Below, in pieces: positions 1-12,133 of a DNA stretch of 44,963 nucleotides. The notes below the pieces were generated by a model, which did no database searches, was not told the origin of the DNA, and was given only the letters and a program-made list of their open reading frames with translations. The position numbers and the translations under genes are program-made. Position 1 is the first letter of the stretch. Each line of letters begins with the position of its first letter. Source of the DNA: Variovorax sp. GTDB lineage: Bacteria > Pseudomonadota > Gammaproteobacteria > Burkholderiales > Burkholderiaceae_C. The stretch lies in assembly GCA_017744935.1 (NCBI GenBank), contig JAGIAI010000065.1, forward strand, positions 1 to 44,963, read 5' to 3'.

Positions 1-3521
<3,521 letters not shown>

Positions 3522-3553
3522 GGCGTGCTCCTTCAGTTTTCGCAGGGAAACGG

Positions 3554-3582
3554 AGCATATTGCTTTGCACAAATAATGCCAA
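3554..3582 (-). promoter_or_regulatory. gltB: gltB promoter (sigma70-like; also fits sigma54 spacing)
   Basis: Read on the minus strand, TTGGCA (3577-3582) and TATGCT (3554-3559) are separated by 17 bp, a good sigma70 pair 32 bp upstream of the gltB start. The same bases also contain GG-N10-GC (TTGGCAT...GTGCA), the spacing of a sigma54 -24/-12 element with one mismatch in the -12 part. Which factor is used cannot be decided from sequence. Confidence 0.5.
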
Positions 3583-3590
3583 ACGGTTTA

Positions 3591-3650
3591 ATTGGGGTCA
3601 GATCAGATTTAAATGTTGCCCCTATTTGTCAACATTTAAATGGGGACACA
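3591..3650. repeat. REP-like palindromic element beside RAYT gene
   Basis: A perfect 12-bp inverted repeat, atttaaatgttg at 3607-3618 and caacatttaaat at 3630-3641, encloses an 11-nt loop. It is flanked by ggggtcagatcag on the left and tggggaca on the right. It lies about 50 bp beyond the 3' end of the RAYT gene and just upstream of the gltB promoter. It is distinctly AT-rich compared with its surroundings. RAYT enzymes are known to act on such palindromic repeats; that this copy belongs to the adjacent enzyme is inferred from proximity. Only one copy was noticed in the window. Confidence 0.6.
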
Positions 3651-3697
3651 TCAAAAACAGGAGCAACAGGCCGTTGCTTAGCCTAGGGTTCAGGCAC

Positions 3698-4399
3698 TTA
3701 TGAGCTTGACTCACGCGGCAAACGAGGCCGTCCGGGGCGCGCCTTTCGAATGCGTCGCTCTGTGGTTTTTTGTAACGATTCGAGGAAGTGGCGGTCGCCA
3801 ACGGCCCAACCGCGGAGTACGCCTTCAGTGAGCAGCACCCGATCGGCCTCGGAAATCCCCGCGCGCACCAACTCAGCGTAGGCGGCTTCGCGCGCGAACG
3901 GCGTGTTGCCAAGCGCCCAGTAAAGAGGATGCGGCGTCAGCAGCTTGTCGTGGCGCAGTCCAGCGTAGTGACCATAGCTCGACCACAGATAGTCGCGGGC
4001 ATCCGCAACCAGCCCTGCGCGCACCGGATTGAGGTCCATATAGGCCATGCAGGCCAGCAGGTAGCGCTCGGGCTGGATCAGGGTCGACTTGTAGCGCCCC
4101 TCCCACAACGTACCCGTGCGTCCGTGCCGGTCATTGAAGTAGCGCACGTAGCGCCTTCCGACGGCCTGAACCCACTGTGGCAGCCCATCAGCCGTGGAAG
4201 GCGTGGCCAGCAGGTGAAGATGGTTTTCCATCTGGACGTAGGCATGGATGGCGACGCCGTGGCGCACCGCGTTCTCGCCCAGGAGGCCCAGCATCATCTG
4301 GTGATCCGCACTGTCCATGAAGATCGGCTGCCGGTTGTTGCCGCGCTGGACGATGTGGTGCGGCTGATCAGCCAGCGTGAGACGGGGCAGGCGGGCCAT
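3698..4399 (-). CDS. REP-associated tyrosine transposase (RAYT, Y1_Tnp family)
   Basis: A 233-aa HUH-type single-strand nuclease of the IS200-like Y1 transposase family, of the domesticated RAYT branch. The N-terminus PRLTLADQPHHIVQRGNNRQ is typical. The metal-binding HUH motif is H60-L-H62 (ENHLHLL), and Y120 in AYMDLNPVRAGLV is the likely catalytic tyrosine. RAYTs are usually single-copy and act on REP hairpins; a matching AT-rich hairpin lies just past the 3' end at 3607-3641. The start sits 18 bp from the preceding methyltransferase stop, with no clear Shine-Dalgarno, so it may be expressed weakly by read-through. No terminal inverted repeats or target duplication bound it, so it is not a standard insertion sequence. 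Confidence 0.88.
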   Translation of the reverse strand: MARLPRLTLADQPHHIVQRGNNRQPIFMDSADHQMMLGLLGENAVRHGVAIHAYVQMENHLHLLATPSTADGLPQWVQAVGRRYVRYFNDRHGRTGTLWEGRYKSTLIQPERYLLACMAYMDLNPVRAGLVADARDYLWSSYGHYAGLRHDKLLTPHPLYWALGNTPFAREAAYAELVRAGISEADRVLLTEGVLRGWAVGDRHFLESLQKTTERRIRKARPGRPRLPRESSS

Positions 4400-4417
4400 G
4401 GCGCGGGGTCTGTTGGT

Positions 4418-5287
4418 TCAGGACAGCCTGAAGCGCGTCTCCATCAGCGACTCGAGGCCGAACTGGGCCAGCAATTCACGCAGCCTCGCTGCGGCGCTCG
4501 CCCTTCGCTGGCCGGTATGTCGGGCAATGATGAGCTCGTTCTTCATGCTGTGCTCCCAGCCGACGAGCTCGGTCACCGTCACCTGGTAGCCATGCGCCTC
4601 GAGGTAGAGGCACCGCAACACATTGGTGAGCTGGCTGCCGATCTCGCGCGTATGCAGCGGATGCCGCCACAGCTCGGCCAGCGGCGTGCGCGACAACGCG
4701 AGCGCCTTGGTCTGGCGCAGGCAAGCGGCGACTTCGGCCTGGCAACACGGCACCAGCACCATGAAACGCACATGCTTGGCCAACCCGAACGCGATGGCGT
4801 CGTCGGTGGCGGTGTCGCAGGCATGCAGCGCAGTGACCACGTCGATTCGCTCGGGCAGTTCGGTGGCGGTCGCAGATTCGGCCACGGTCAGGTTGAGGAA
4901 TGACATGCGCTCGAAGTGCAATCGCCCTGCCAATGCCCGCGACTTGTCGACCAGATCCGCGCGCGTCTCGATGCCGTACACATGTCCGCCGCCCCGCGCC
5001 TTGAAGAACAGGTCGTAGATGATGAATCCAAGATACGACTTGCCCGCGCCATGGTCGGCCAGCGTCGCCCCTGCCCCGTCACCCGGTAGCTCCTGAAGCA
5101 GCTTCTCGATGAACTGGAACAGGTGATACACCTGCTTGAGCTTTCGCCGCGAATCCTGGTTGAGCCGGCCTTCGCGGGTAAGGATGTGGAGTTCCTTGAG
5201 CAGTTCGACCGACTGTCCCGGACGCAGCTCGCCCAGGACTTCGGCTTCGGCCTTGGCTACCTTTTCCGACTTTGCGAGCTTGCTCAT
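4418..5287 (-). CDS. SAM-dependent methyltransferase, Methyltransf_32-like
   Basis: A 289-aa class I methyltransferase. The SAM-binding motif I is LADHGAGKSYLGF (about residues 76-88), followed by an acidic motif II in VYGIETRADLVDKSR. ALHACDTATDDAIAFGL and the CCQ triplet (VLVPCCQAEV) are typical of the Methyltransf_32 group, which includes putative RNA and peptide modifiers. The first 70 residues are charged and helical, possibly for substrate or partner binding. The substrate is unknown. The start overlaps the upstream DUF1415 stop by 4 nt (ATGA, 5284-5287), implying translational coupling. It is the last gene of the long operon before RAYT. Family assignment is firm; function is not. Confidence 0.8.
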   Translation of the reverse strand: MSKLAKSEKVAKAEAEVLGELRPGQSVELLKELHILTREGRLNQDSRRKLKQVYHLFQFIEKLLQELPGDGAGATLADHGAGKSYLGFIIYDLFFKARGGGHVYGIETRADLVDKSRALAGRLHFERMSFLNLTVAESATATELPERIDVVTALHACDTATDDAIAFGLAKHVRFMVLVPCCQAEVAACLRQTKALALSRTPLAELWRHPLHTREIGSQLTNVLRCLYLEAHGYQVTVTELVGWEHSMKNELIIARHTGQRRASAAARLRELLAQFGLESLMETRFRLS

Positions 5288-5856
5288 CGCGCCGCTCCCG
5301 GGCCGACGTCAAGCGCCTCCCACCCTGCAGGGCCGAGGTTTTCGAGGGTCTCCATGTTGCGGCCGAAGATGGCCTCGGCGTCCGGAAAGGCTTCGACCGC
5401 GCGATCCACGCTCTCCTCGCGCAGCAGATGCAGCGTGGGGTACGGCGCCCGGTTGGTCGCATTCGTGATGTCGTCCGCCTCCGTGCCGGCAAACTGGAAA
5501 TGCGGGTGAAAGCTGGCCAACTGGAGTTCGCCGTCGAAGCCTTCGCCCGCGAGCTGCCGTTCGGCACGCGCAAGGAAATCGTTGAAGTCGAGAAAATCGG
5601 TCAAGGTGTTGGGCGCAATCAGGAGCGTCGTATCTCTTTCGGAGGCGCTTATGTCGCGAAGCGCCCTCGCCTCATCGACGAGCGCATCGATCAACCCGGA
5701 TTCGTCGGGTGACGGGTACACCGCATAGTGGACTTGTCCGCGGACATGCACGGCCTTCGCAAACGGACACAGGTTGAGCCCGATCACGGCACGCTCGAGC
5801 CAGCGGCGCGTATCGGCCTGGGCCTGCGGGGCGGAAACAGCGGGCGATGAGTTCAT
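5284..5856 (-). CDS. DUF1415 family protein
   Basis: A 190-aa protein matching the DUF1415 family of unknown function. It has the characteristic WLERAVIGLNLCPFAKAV near the N-terminus, with a conserved Cys in NLCPFAK, then FLDFNDFLARAERQL, SFHPHFQFAG and NRAPYPTLHLLREESVDRAV. The His-rich SFHPHFQF and the Cys suggest metal or redox chemistry, but that is a guess. The ATG at 5856 overlaps the MFS stop (ATGA), and its own stop overlaps the methyltransferase start. The frame stays open far upstream, but only this start gives a homologous N-terminus and the coupled overlap. Confidence 0.85.
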   Translation of the reverse strand: MNSSPAVSAPQAQADTRRWLERAVIGLNLCPFAKAVHVRGQVHYAVYPSPDESGLIDALVDEARALRDISASERDTTLLIAPNTLTDFLDFNDFLARAERQLAGEGFDGELQLASFHPHFQFAGTEADDITNATNRAPYPTLHLLREESVDRAVEAFPDAEAIFGRNMETLENLGPAGWEALDVGPGAAR

Positions 5857-7115
5857 GCGGTGCCCGCTCTCGGTAAGGCCGGCGACAGCCGGTTGGCCAG
5901 GGCGATGCCCATCAGCGAACATGCAAGTGTCACCACCCAAGTCCACTGCCAGCCGCCCGCGCGATGCGCGATCCACGCGACGAACGGCGGCGCAACGAAC
6001 TGGCCGAGCGACGACGCCTGCTGCATGAAGCCAATCGTGGTCGATACGGTCGAGGGGCCCGGAGCGAGCCGGACGCCCAGCATGAACAGGGTGGCAGGCA
6101 CCATGCCCCCGGCCAGCGAGAACATGCACACGGCCAGGTAGCGGAGTAGCGGCGGAAGGCTTAGCACCCCCTGCGGCGCGCCTATCTGCGCGAACGCAGC
6201 GATGCCGCCGAGCGCCATCACCCCAAAGCCCAGGCGAAGCAGGCGATCCGGTGCGACGCCGCGCTGCAGCAGGCGACCGCCTGTCACGTTGCCCACGATG
6301 TTCGTCGCCGCCGCGAAGGCCGTCAGCGCGGCCGTCCAGCTTGCCGGTACACCAGCATCGACGTAGATCGCCGGCAGGAATCCGATGACCGCCATCCATT
6401 GCGATGAATAGACGGCAAAGGCGAGTGCGAGCGTCCAAGGGCCGCTGGCGCCTGCGGTCTCGCGCAGGCGCTTCGGCCATGCTTCGGCAATTCCGCTGGA
6501 GGCATGCGCCCGCACGCTGTCGCCGGGCACGACCCAGGCCACCCATGCAGCCGCGGCCAGCGAAAGAAGGGCCAACCCCAGCCACCAATCCGGCCAGTCG
6601 AGCCACGCGATGAACACCGGACCTGCAAGCAGGGCCAGCGCGACCCCTAGAGGCATGTACGCACCCCAGAGCCCCATGGCCGCCTTCTCCGCGCTCGGCG
6701 GCACAACGGAACGAATCAATCCCGGGCCGGGCATGACTGCCAGGAGAAAACCGAATCCTTCCAGGGCGCGCAACACGAGAAGCAAAGGCAGCGCCTGCGC
6801 CTTGTCATGGATGGATATGCCGACGAACCCTCCCAGGAAACTCGCCGCCGAGACAAGCGTCAGACCGGAAATCATGCTTCGGCGCAGGCCGATCGTGTCC
6901 GCGGCCAATCCGACGAAGATGCCCAGGGTCATGCCGGCGAGCTGCACCAGCGACAACAGGAACCCCGCCTCGACCAGGCCAATCCCCAGCCCCGCCTGAA
7001 GGGCCGGTACCGCCGGCGGCAGCTTGCCGATATGCAGCGCGGCGGCCACCCCTGCGGTCACGACGGCAAGGGCGGCGACAGGCACATGGACGCCCGTGCG
7101 AGTGGTGCTGCTCAT
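5853..7115 (-). CDS. MFS transporter, CynX/NimT-like
   Basis: A 420-aa major facilitator superfamily permease with about 12 hydrophobic segments. GLAADTIGLRRSMISG after segment 2 is the MFS loop 2-3 signature. The overall pattern resembles the CynX/NimT branch (cyanate, nitroimidazole or unknown solutes). The chosen start MSSTTRTG at 7115 overlaps the dgt stop as ATGA. An ATG three codons upstream (7124) is possible but would lose the regular 4-nt overlap seen along this operon. The substrate is not predictable. The close coupling with DUF1415 and the methyltransferase suggests shared expression, not necessarily a shared pathway. Confidence 0.82.
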   Translation of the reverse strand: MSSTTRTGVHVPVAALAVVTAGVAAALHIGKLPPAVPALQAGLGIGLVEAGFLLSLVQLAGMTLGIFVGLAADTIGLRRSMISGLTLVSAASFLGGFVGISIHDKAQALPLLLVLRALEGFGFLLAVMPGPGLIRSVVPPSAEKAAMGLWGAYMPLGVALALLAGPVFIAWLDWPDWWLGLALLSLAAAAWVAWVVPGDSVRAHASSGIAEAWPKRLRETAGASGPWTLALAFAVYSSQWMAVIGFLPAIYVDAGVPASWTAALTAFAAATNIVGNVTGGRLLQRGVAPDRLLRLGFGVMALGGIAAFAQIGAPQGVLSLPPLLRYLAVCMFSLAGGMVPATLFMLGVRLAPGPSTVSTTIGFMQQASSLGQFVAPPFVAWIAHRAGGWQWTWVVTLACSLMGIALANRLSPALPRAGTA

Positions 7116-8242
7116 TCGACCCACCGCCGTCCGGTCAAACGCTCGTACTCACGGATCGCAAAACGATCGGTCATCCCGGCAATATAGTCCGCCACCGCCC
7201 GATGCCGGTCCGTGCGCTCCGCGTAGCGTTCGGGCATCTGAGCGGCATCGGCAAGATAGCCCTCGAACAGGGCGCGGACGACCTCCTTCGCCTGTTCGGT
7301 CGTCGCCATGACCCGCGGATGCCGGTACAGATTGCGAAACAGGAAGCGCTTGAGCGCGGAGGATTCGCGGCGCATGGACTCGCTGAAGAGAACAAGCGGC
7401 CCCGCTTTTCGCGCCGCATCCGCATCAGCAGGCGACGCCGACCGGACGGCCACGGAAGTGGCGTCGATGACGTCGTATACCTGCGCGCTGAGCATGCGAC
7501 GGATCGCTTCGTAGAGCACCCGCCTTCCGCGAAGCGCCGGGTGCTCATCGAGTGTCTCCTTGCGATAGCGCTCGAACAGGGCAAGTTCGCTGAGCAGTTC
7601 AATATCGATCAGCCCGGACCTGACGCCGTCGTCGATGTCGTGCGCGTTGTAGGCGATCTCGTCCGCCAGGTTGCAGAGTTGCGCCTCCAGACTGGGCTGC
7701 GTGCGATCGCAGAACCGCCGGGCCACACCGTCCGGCTCTGCGGCTTCGAGGCGCTCCGCATTGGCGCGCGAACAGTGTTTGAGGATCCCCTCGCGCGTCT
7801 CGAAGCTCAGATTGAGCCCGTCGTATCGGGGGTAACGGTGCTCGAGTTCATCCACCACCCGCAAGCTCTGCAGGTTGTGCTCGAAACCGCCGTGGTCCTG
7901 CATGCAGGCATCGAGCGCGTCCTGGCCCGCATGGCCGAACGGCGTGTGCCCGAGATCGTGCGCGAGCGCAATGGCCTCGACGAGATCCTCATTGAGCCGG
8001 AGCGCCCGCGCGATCGAGCGGCCAAGCTGAGCCACTTCGAGCGAGTGCGTCAAGCGAGTCCGGAAAAGATCGCCCTCGTGATTGAGGAACACCTGCGTCT
8101 TGTAGACCAGGCGCCGGAAGGCGGTCGAATGCACGATGCGATCGCGATCGCGCTGGAACGCATCGCGCGTGGGAGCCGGCACTTCGGCGTGCCTGCGTCC
8201 GCGCGAAAGCGACGCATGGCTGGCGTAGGGCGCGAGGCTCAT
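7112..8242 (-). CDS. dgt: dGTPase-like HD-domain triphosphohydrolase
   Basis: A 376-aa deoxyguanosinetriphosphate triphosphohydrolase-like protein, expected to split dNTPs to deoxynucleoside plus triphosphate and so tune dNTP pools. Metal ligands of the HD domain are visible: H66 in RLTHSLEV, H95-D96 in AHDLGHTPFGH and D194 in NLADEIAYNAHD. The N-terminal RDRDRIVHSTAFRRLVYKTQVF is the family signature. The length fits the shorter type-2 dGTPases rather than the 500-aa E. coli enzyme. It lies 9 nt after aroB, a common betaproteobacterial order, and its stop overlaps the MFS start. Confidence 0.92.
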   Translation of the reverse strand: MSLAPYASHASLSRGRRHAEVPAPTRDAFQRDRDRIVHSTAFRRLVYKTQVFLNHEGDLFRTRLTHSLEVAQLGRSIARALRLNEDLVEAIALAHDLGHTPFGHAGQDALDACMQDHGGFEHNLQSLRVVDELEHRYPRYDGLNLSFETREGILKHCSRANAERLEAAEPDGVARRFCDRTQPSLEAQLCNLADEIAYNAHDIDDGVRSGLIDIELLSELALFERYRKETLDEHPALRGRRVLYEAIRRMLSAQVYDVIDATSVAVRSASPADADAARKAGPLVLFSESMRRESSALKRFLFRNLYRHPRVMATTEQAKEVVRALFEGYLADAAQMPERYAERTDRHRAVADYIAGMTDRFAIREYERLTGRRWVE

Positions 8243-8251
8243 GCGCGCCGC

Positions 8252-9355
8252 TCAGTTCTTCTCGCAGCACTGCGCGAGCACCTCACGCACCATGGCGTCG
8301 GGCGCACCTCGCATGACGGCCGAGCCCGGCTTGTCGATCACGACGAACCGGATCTCACCGGCTTCGGATTTCTTGTCGATGCGCATCAGTTCGAGATAGC
8401 GCTCCGCGCCGAGCGCAGGCCCGACAACCGGCAGCCCTGCTTTCCGGATCAATGCGGTGAGGCGCTGCACGAAGGCTTCATCCACGCCGCCGAGACGCTG
8501 CGAAAGATGCGCCGCCATGACCATGCCACAGCCGACCGCCTCGCCGTGCAACCATTCGCCATAGCCCAGACCCGATTCGATGGCATGTCCGAACGTGTGG
8601 CCGAAATTCAGGATGGCGCGCAGGCCGGTTTCGCGCTCGTCCTGCCCAACGACTTCGGCCTTGATCTCGCAACTGCGCTTGACCGCGTGTGCCAATGCCG
8701 AGGGATCTCGCGCGACCATCGCATCGATGTTTGCTTCGATCCAGTCCATGAACGCCATGTCATGGATCGGCCCGTACTTGATGATCTCCGCGAGGCCGGC
8801 GCTGAGTTCGCGCGGCGGGAGCGTTGCGAGCGTCGACAGGTCGCACAGCACCAGCCGCGGCTGATAGAACGCGCCGATCATGTTCTTGCCGAGCGGGTGA
8901 TTGATGGCCGTCTTGCCGCCCACCGAAGAATCGACTTGCGCCAGCAAGGTCGTCGGGACCTGGACAAACGGCACGCCTCGCATGTAGCTCGCTGCGGCAA
9001 AGCCCGTCATGTCTCCGACGACGCCACCGCCGAGCGCGAAGAGCACCGTCTTGCGATCGCACCCATGAGAAAGCAATGCATCGAAGATGAGATTCAGCGT
9101 CTGCCAGTCTTTGTACGCTTCGCCATCCGGCAGTTCGAGCAGGTGAACGGTGCGGAATCGATTCGCAAGCGCCGCCCGCAAAGTCTCGGCGTAGAGCGGC
9201 GCGACGGTGGTGTTCGTGACGATCAGCGCCGTGGCGGCCGAAGGGAGTGCAGCGTAACTGCCCGGCTCGCCGAGCAAGCCGCTGCCGATCAGGATCGGGT
9301 AACTCCGGTCGCCGAGTTGGATCTCGACGCTTTCAGGTGGGGCGGACAATGGCAT
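8252..9355 (-). CDS. aroB: 3-dehydroquinate synthase
   Basis: A 367-aa enzyme of the shikimate pathway converting DAHP to 3-dehydroquinate with NAD and a divalent metal. Visible signatures: FALGGGVVGDMTGFAAASYMRG (nucleotide binding), VDSSVGGKTAINHPLGKNMIG (substrate site) and NFGHTFGHAIE (metal-ligand His). Length and motifs are complete. It follows aroK by 35 nt in the usual aroKB order and is followed by dgt after 9 nt. The start ATG at 9355 gives MPLSAPPESVEI, consistent with the family N-terminus. Confidence 0.97.
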   Translation of the reverse strand: MPLSAPPESVEIQLGDRSYPILIGSGLLGEPGSYAALPSAATALIVTNTTVAPLYAETLRAALANRFRTVHLLELPDGEAYKDWQTLNLIFDALLSHGCDRKTVLFALGGGVVGDMTGFAAASYMRGVPFVQVPTTLLAQVDSSVGGKTAINHPLGKNMIGAFYQPRLVLCDLSTLATLPPRELSAGLAEIIKYGPIHDMAFMDWIEANIDAMVARDPSALAHAVKRSCEIKAEVVGQDERETGLRAILNFGHTFGHAIESGLGYGEWLHGEAVGCGMVMAAHLSQRLGGVDEAFVQRLTALIRKAGLPVVGPALGAERYLELMRIDKKSEAGEIRFVVIDKPGSAVMRGAPDAMVREVLAQCCEKN

Positions 9356-9390
9356 GCCCCGAGTTTAGGTGCATGCCCAAACACGCTCTG

Positions 9391-9936
9391 TCAGTCGGGA
9401 AGATCGGTGCCGGGCGGCGGAGACGCGATGCCCGCGAGTTCAAGTTGCATCACGATGATGTTGACCAGCATCGCGACCGTCGGACGCCCGGTTTCGACGA
9501 TGTCGTGGGCCGTCTCGCGATACAGCGGGTCTCGGGCGCCATACAGTTCGCGCAACCGCCCGAGCGGGTCGGCGACTTGCAGGAGCGGGCGCTTGACATC
9601 ATGCCGGAGACGCCGAAACAGGTCTTCCGGCGCCGACCGAAGGTAGATCACGTGAAAGCCCGAACGCAAGGCGGCCCGGTTGGCCTCCCGCAGAACGGCG
9701 CCGCCACCCGTCGCAACAATGCCGTGAGGCGCCGCGGCGAGCTCGGCAATGACAGCCTGCTCAAGGTCCCGAAACTTCGTTTCCCCTTCCCGCTCGAAGT
9801 AGTCGCGGATCGAGCAGCCGATCCGCTCCTCGATCACATGATCGCTATCGATGAACGGGAGTTCGAGACGTTGCGCGAGGCGCCGGCCCACTGCAGATTT
9901 GCCGGCGCCGGGCAATCCGACGAGTGCGACCGCCAC
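9391..9936 (-). CDS. aroK: Shikimate kinase
   Basis: A 181-aa ATP-dependent kinase that phosphorylates shikimate at the 3-hydroxyl. The Walker A motif is G7-LPGAGKS (residues 7-14). The substrate-binding region FIDSDHVIEERIGCSI and the GGGAVLRE loop (VATGGGAV) are intact. The start codon is GTG at 9936; no in-frame ATG lies between it and the pilQ stop 22 nt upstream, and the Shine-Dalgarno is weak, so translation may depend on pilQ. The aroKB pair directly downstream of pilQ is a widespread proteobacterial arrangement. Confidence 0.96.
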   Translation of the reverse strand: MAVALVGLPGAGKSAVGRRLAQRLELPFIDSDHVIEERIGCSIRDYFEREGETKFRDLEQAVIAELAAAPHGIVATGGGAVLREANRAALRSGFHVIYLRSAPEDLFRRLRHDVKRPLLQVADPLGRLRELYGARDPLYRETAHDIVETGRPTVAMLVNIIVMQLELAGIASPPPGTDLPD

Positions 9937-9958
9937 GCGGTGCTGCGAACACCGCGCG

Positions 9959-12133
9959 TCAACGCGCGGCGTTACGGTCGGTAATCATCTTCGGGGTGAT
10001 AAAGACGAGCATTTCGGTCTTGTTGGCAACGCGATTGCGCGTACGGAACAGTGCGCCGAGATAGGGCACTTCACCCAGCACCGGTATGCGCGATTCGTCG
10101 TTGGTTTCGGTGAGCTCGAAGATACCACCAATGACAACCGTGCCGCCGTTCTCGACCAGCACCTCGGTCTGCACATGCTTCGTGTTGATCGCGAAGCCTG
10201 CGGTGGTCGCCTGACCCACCGTGTCCTTGTTGACGTCCAGCGTCAGGATGATGTTGCCTTCGGGCGTGATCTGGGGCGTCACCTCGAGCTTGAGGTTGGC
10301 CTTGCGGAATGCGATCGAGGTCGCGCCGCTCGAAGTTGCAACCTGATACGGCAGTTCCGTACCCTGTTCAATGAGCGCCTTGGTCTGGTCAGCCGTCACC
10401 ACTCGCGGGCTGGACACCACCTTGCCCTTGCCGTCCGCTTCCAAGGCAGAGATTTCGAGGTTCAGCATCCGCGAGAACGCCGAGTTGAACAGCGAGATCG
10501 CGAAAGTGCCCGGTGCGTTGCCGTTGCCAGACACGCCAGTGGATGGCAGGTTGACGAAGTTACCCTGCGTGAACGAAGGGAACGTCACAGTCGGCAGCGT
10601 GTTGGTCCGCGTCGTCGAAATGGTGCCGTCCGCGTTCAGCGTCGTGCTGCCAGTCGTGCCGCCACCGGTCACAGACGGGAAGGTGCCCACGCTGTTGTTG
10701 TTATTGATGACACCGCCGCCCATCTTCACACCGAGTGATTTGCCGAAGGTATCCGAAGCCTCGACGATCCGGGCTTCAATCAGAACCTGCCGGACCGGCA
10801 CGTCGAGCTTCTGGATCAGCTCGGCCACTTGTGCAAGGCGCGACGGGATGTCCGACACGAAGAGCTGGTTGGTCCGCGCTTCGGCCAGCACGCTACCGCG
10901 CGGGCTCAGGATTCGGGTCGTCGAGCCCGCGCCGCCTCCGCCGCCACTGGCGGTGCCGGTACCGGTGAGGCCCTGGGCGATCGTCACAGCCTTGGTGTAG
11001 TTGAGCTGGAAGGATTGCGTGCGCAGCGGCTCCAGATTCTGGATGGCGTTTTCCGCCTCGAACTGCAGCTTTTCCTTGGCGTTGATTTCATCCTTCGGAG
11101 CAATCCAGAGGACACTGCCGTTCTTGCGCATACCGAGGTTCTTGGCCTGCAGGATGATGTCGAGCGCCTGATCCCATGGCACGTCCTTCAGGCGAAGGGT
11201 CAGTGCGCCCGTGACCGAATCAGACGTCACGATGTTGAAGTTCGTGAAATCGGCGATCACCTGGAGCAGCGAGCGGACTTCGATGTTCTGGAAGTTCAGC
11301 GAGAGCTTTTCGCCGCTGTAGCCAACGCCCTGGGTCAGCTTGGTCGGGTCGATCTTGCGCGGCCGAACTTCGACAACGAACTGGTTTTCGCTTTGATAGG
11401 CGCTGTGCTCCCACTCGCCCTTGGGCTCGATGGTCATGCGCACGCGGTCGCCCACTTGCTGGGTCGTCACCATCTGAACCGGCGTGCCGAAATCGGCCAC
11501 GTCGAGCCGGCGGCGCAGACCTTCTGGCAACGTCGACTTGGTGAACTCCACGACGAGGTTCTTGCCCTGCTGGCGAATGTCCACGCCAACCTGGTTATTG
11601 GCCAGATCGACGATCACGCGACCGGTGTTGTCGGAGCCGAGACGGAAGTCGACATCCTTCAACGGCAGCATGTCCCGATTGCGGTTTTCCGCGAACGCAC
11701 CCTGCGCCGACTGCGCCAGCGCAACACCGGGCACGGGCTCCAGCGCAACTAGCAGGGAATTGCCCTGGATCTCGGTCTTGTACGCAGTCGCTTGCTTGAG
11801 GTTCAGCACGAGGCGCGTACGTTCGCCGGCCTGGACCACATTGATCGAGCGCAGATTGCCCTGATTGACATCGATGGCAGAGCGACCGATCGCGTTCGTC
11901 ACGCCCGGGAAATCGAGCGCAACACGAGCTGGCGTCTGGATGGCAAACCCGGTGGGCGGCGCAGTAAGTGGCTTCGAGAAATCGATCCGGACGACCTCCG
12001 AACCCGACTGCATCGAACTCGTGACCGACTCGATGGCGTTCTGGGCATGCACGATGGCCGCGGCACTGAATGCCAGGACAGCCGCACCCAAAGCGCGCAG
12101 CCAGTGCGCGAGCATCGATTTTTGTTGATTCAT
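9959..12133 (-). CDS. pilQ: Type IV pilus secretin PilQ
   Basis: A 724-aa outer-membrane secretin through which type IV pili pass. It has a signal peptide (about residues 1-31, ending AAAIVHA), two AMIN-type peptidoglycan-binding regions in the N-terminal third, the short N-domain around LSLNFQNIEVRSLLQVIADF, and the C-terminal secretin core with the VPVRQVLIEARIVEA and GTVVIGGIFE signatures. A glycine-rich linker follows the N1-type domain (about residues 400-420). The start at 12133 is supported by GAGAGGAC upstream and an ATGA overlap with the pilP stop; the frame extends 15 codons further but with no good signal. Last pil gene of pilMNOPQ. Confidence 0.96.
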   Translation of the reverse strand: MNQQKSMLAHWLRALGAAVLAFSAAAIVHAQNAIESVTSSMQSGSEVVRIDFSKPLTAPPTGFAIQTPARVALDFPGVTNAIGRSAIDVNQGNLRSINVVQAGERTRLVLNLKQATAYKTEIQGNSLLVALEPVPGVALAQSAQGAFAENRNRDMLPLKDVDFRLGSDNTGRVIVDLANNQVGVDIRQQGKNLVVEFTKSTLPEGLRRRLDVADFGTPVQMVTTQQVGDRVRMTIEPKGEWEHSAYQSENQFVVEVRPRKIDPTKLTQGVGYSGEKLSLNFQNIEVRSLLQVIADFTNFNIVTSDSVTGALTLRLKDVPWDQALDIILQAKNLGMRKNGSVLWIAPKDEINAKEKLQFEAENAIQNLEPLRTQSFQLNYTKAVTIAQGLTGTGTASGGGGGAGSTTRILSPRGSVLAEARTNQLFVSDIPSRLAQVAELIQKLDVPVRQVLIEARIVEASDTFGKSLGVKMGGGVINNNNSVGTFPSVTGGGTTGSTTLNADGTISTTRTNTLPTVTFPSFTQGNFVNLPSTGVSGNGNAPGTFAISLFNSAFSRMLNLEISALEADGKGKVVSSPRVVTADQTKALIEQGTELPYQVATSSGATSIAFRKANLKLEVTPQITPEGNIILTLDVNKDTVGQATTAGFAINTKHVQTEVLVENGGTVVIGGIFELTETNDESRIPVLGEVPYLGALFRTRNRVANKTEMLVFITPKMITDRNAAR

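Noticed and set aside
3698..4399. RAYT gene as a complete IS200/IS605 insertion sequence
   Set aside because: No second ORF, no matching hairpins on both ends, and the protein is of the longer RAYT type. The only hairpin is on the 3' side.
5284..6606. 440-codon reading of the DUF1415 frame as one long protein
   Set aside because: The upstream part is out-of-frame MFS sequence; the homologous protein starts at 5856 with an ATGA overlap.
7202..9646. 814-codon plus-strand open frame over dgt and aroB
   Set aside because: It is antisense to two recognised enzymes, spans their junction and has no motifs.
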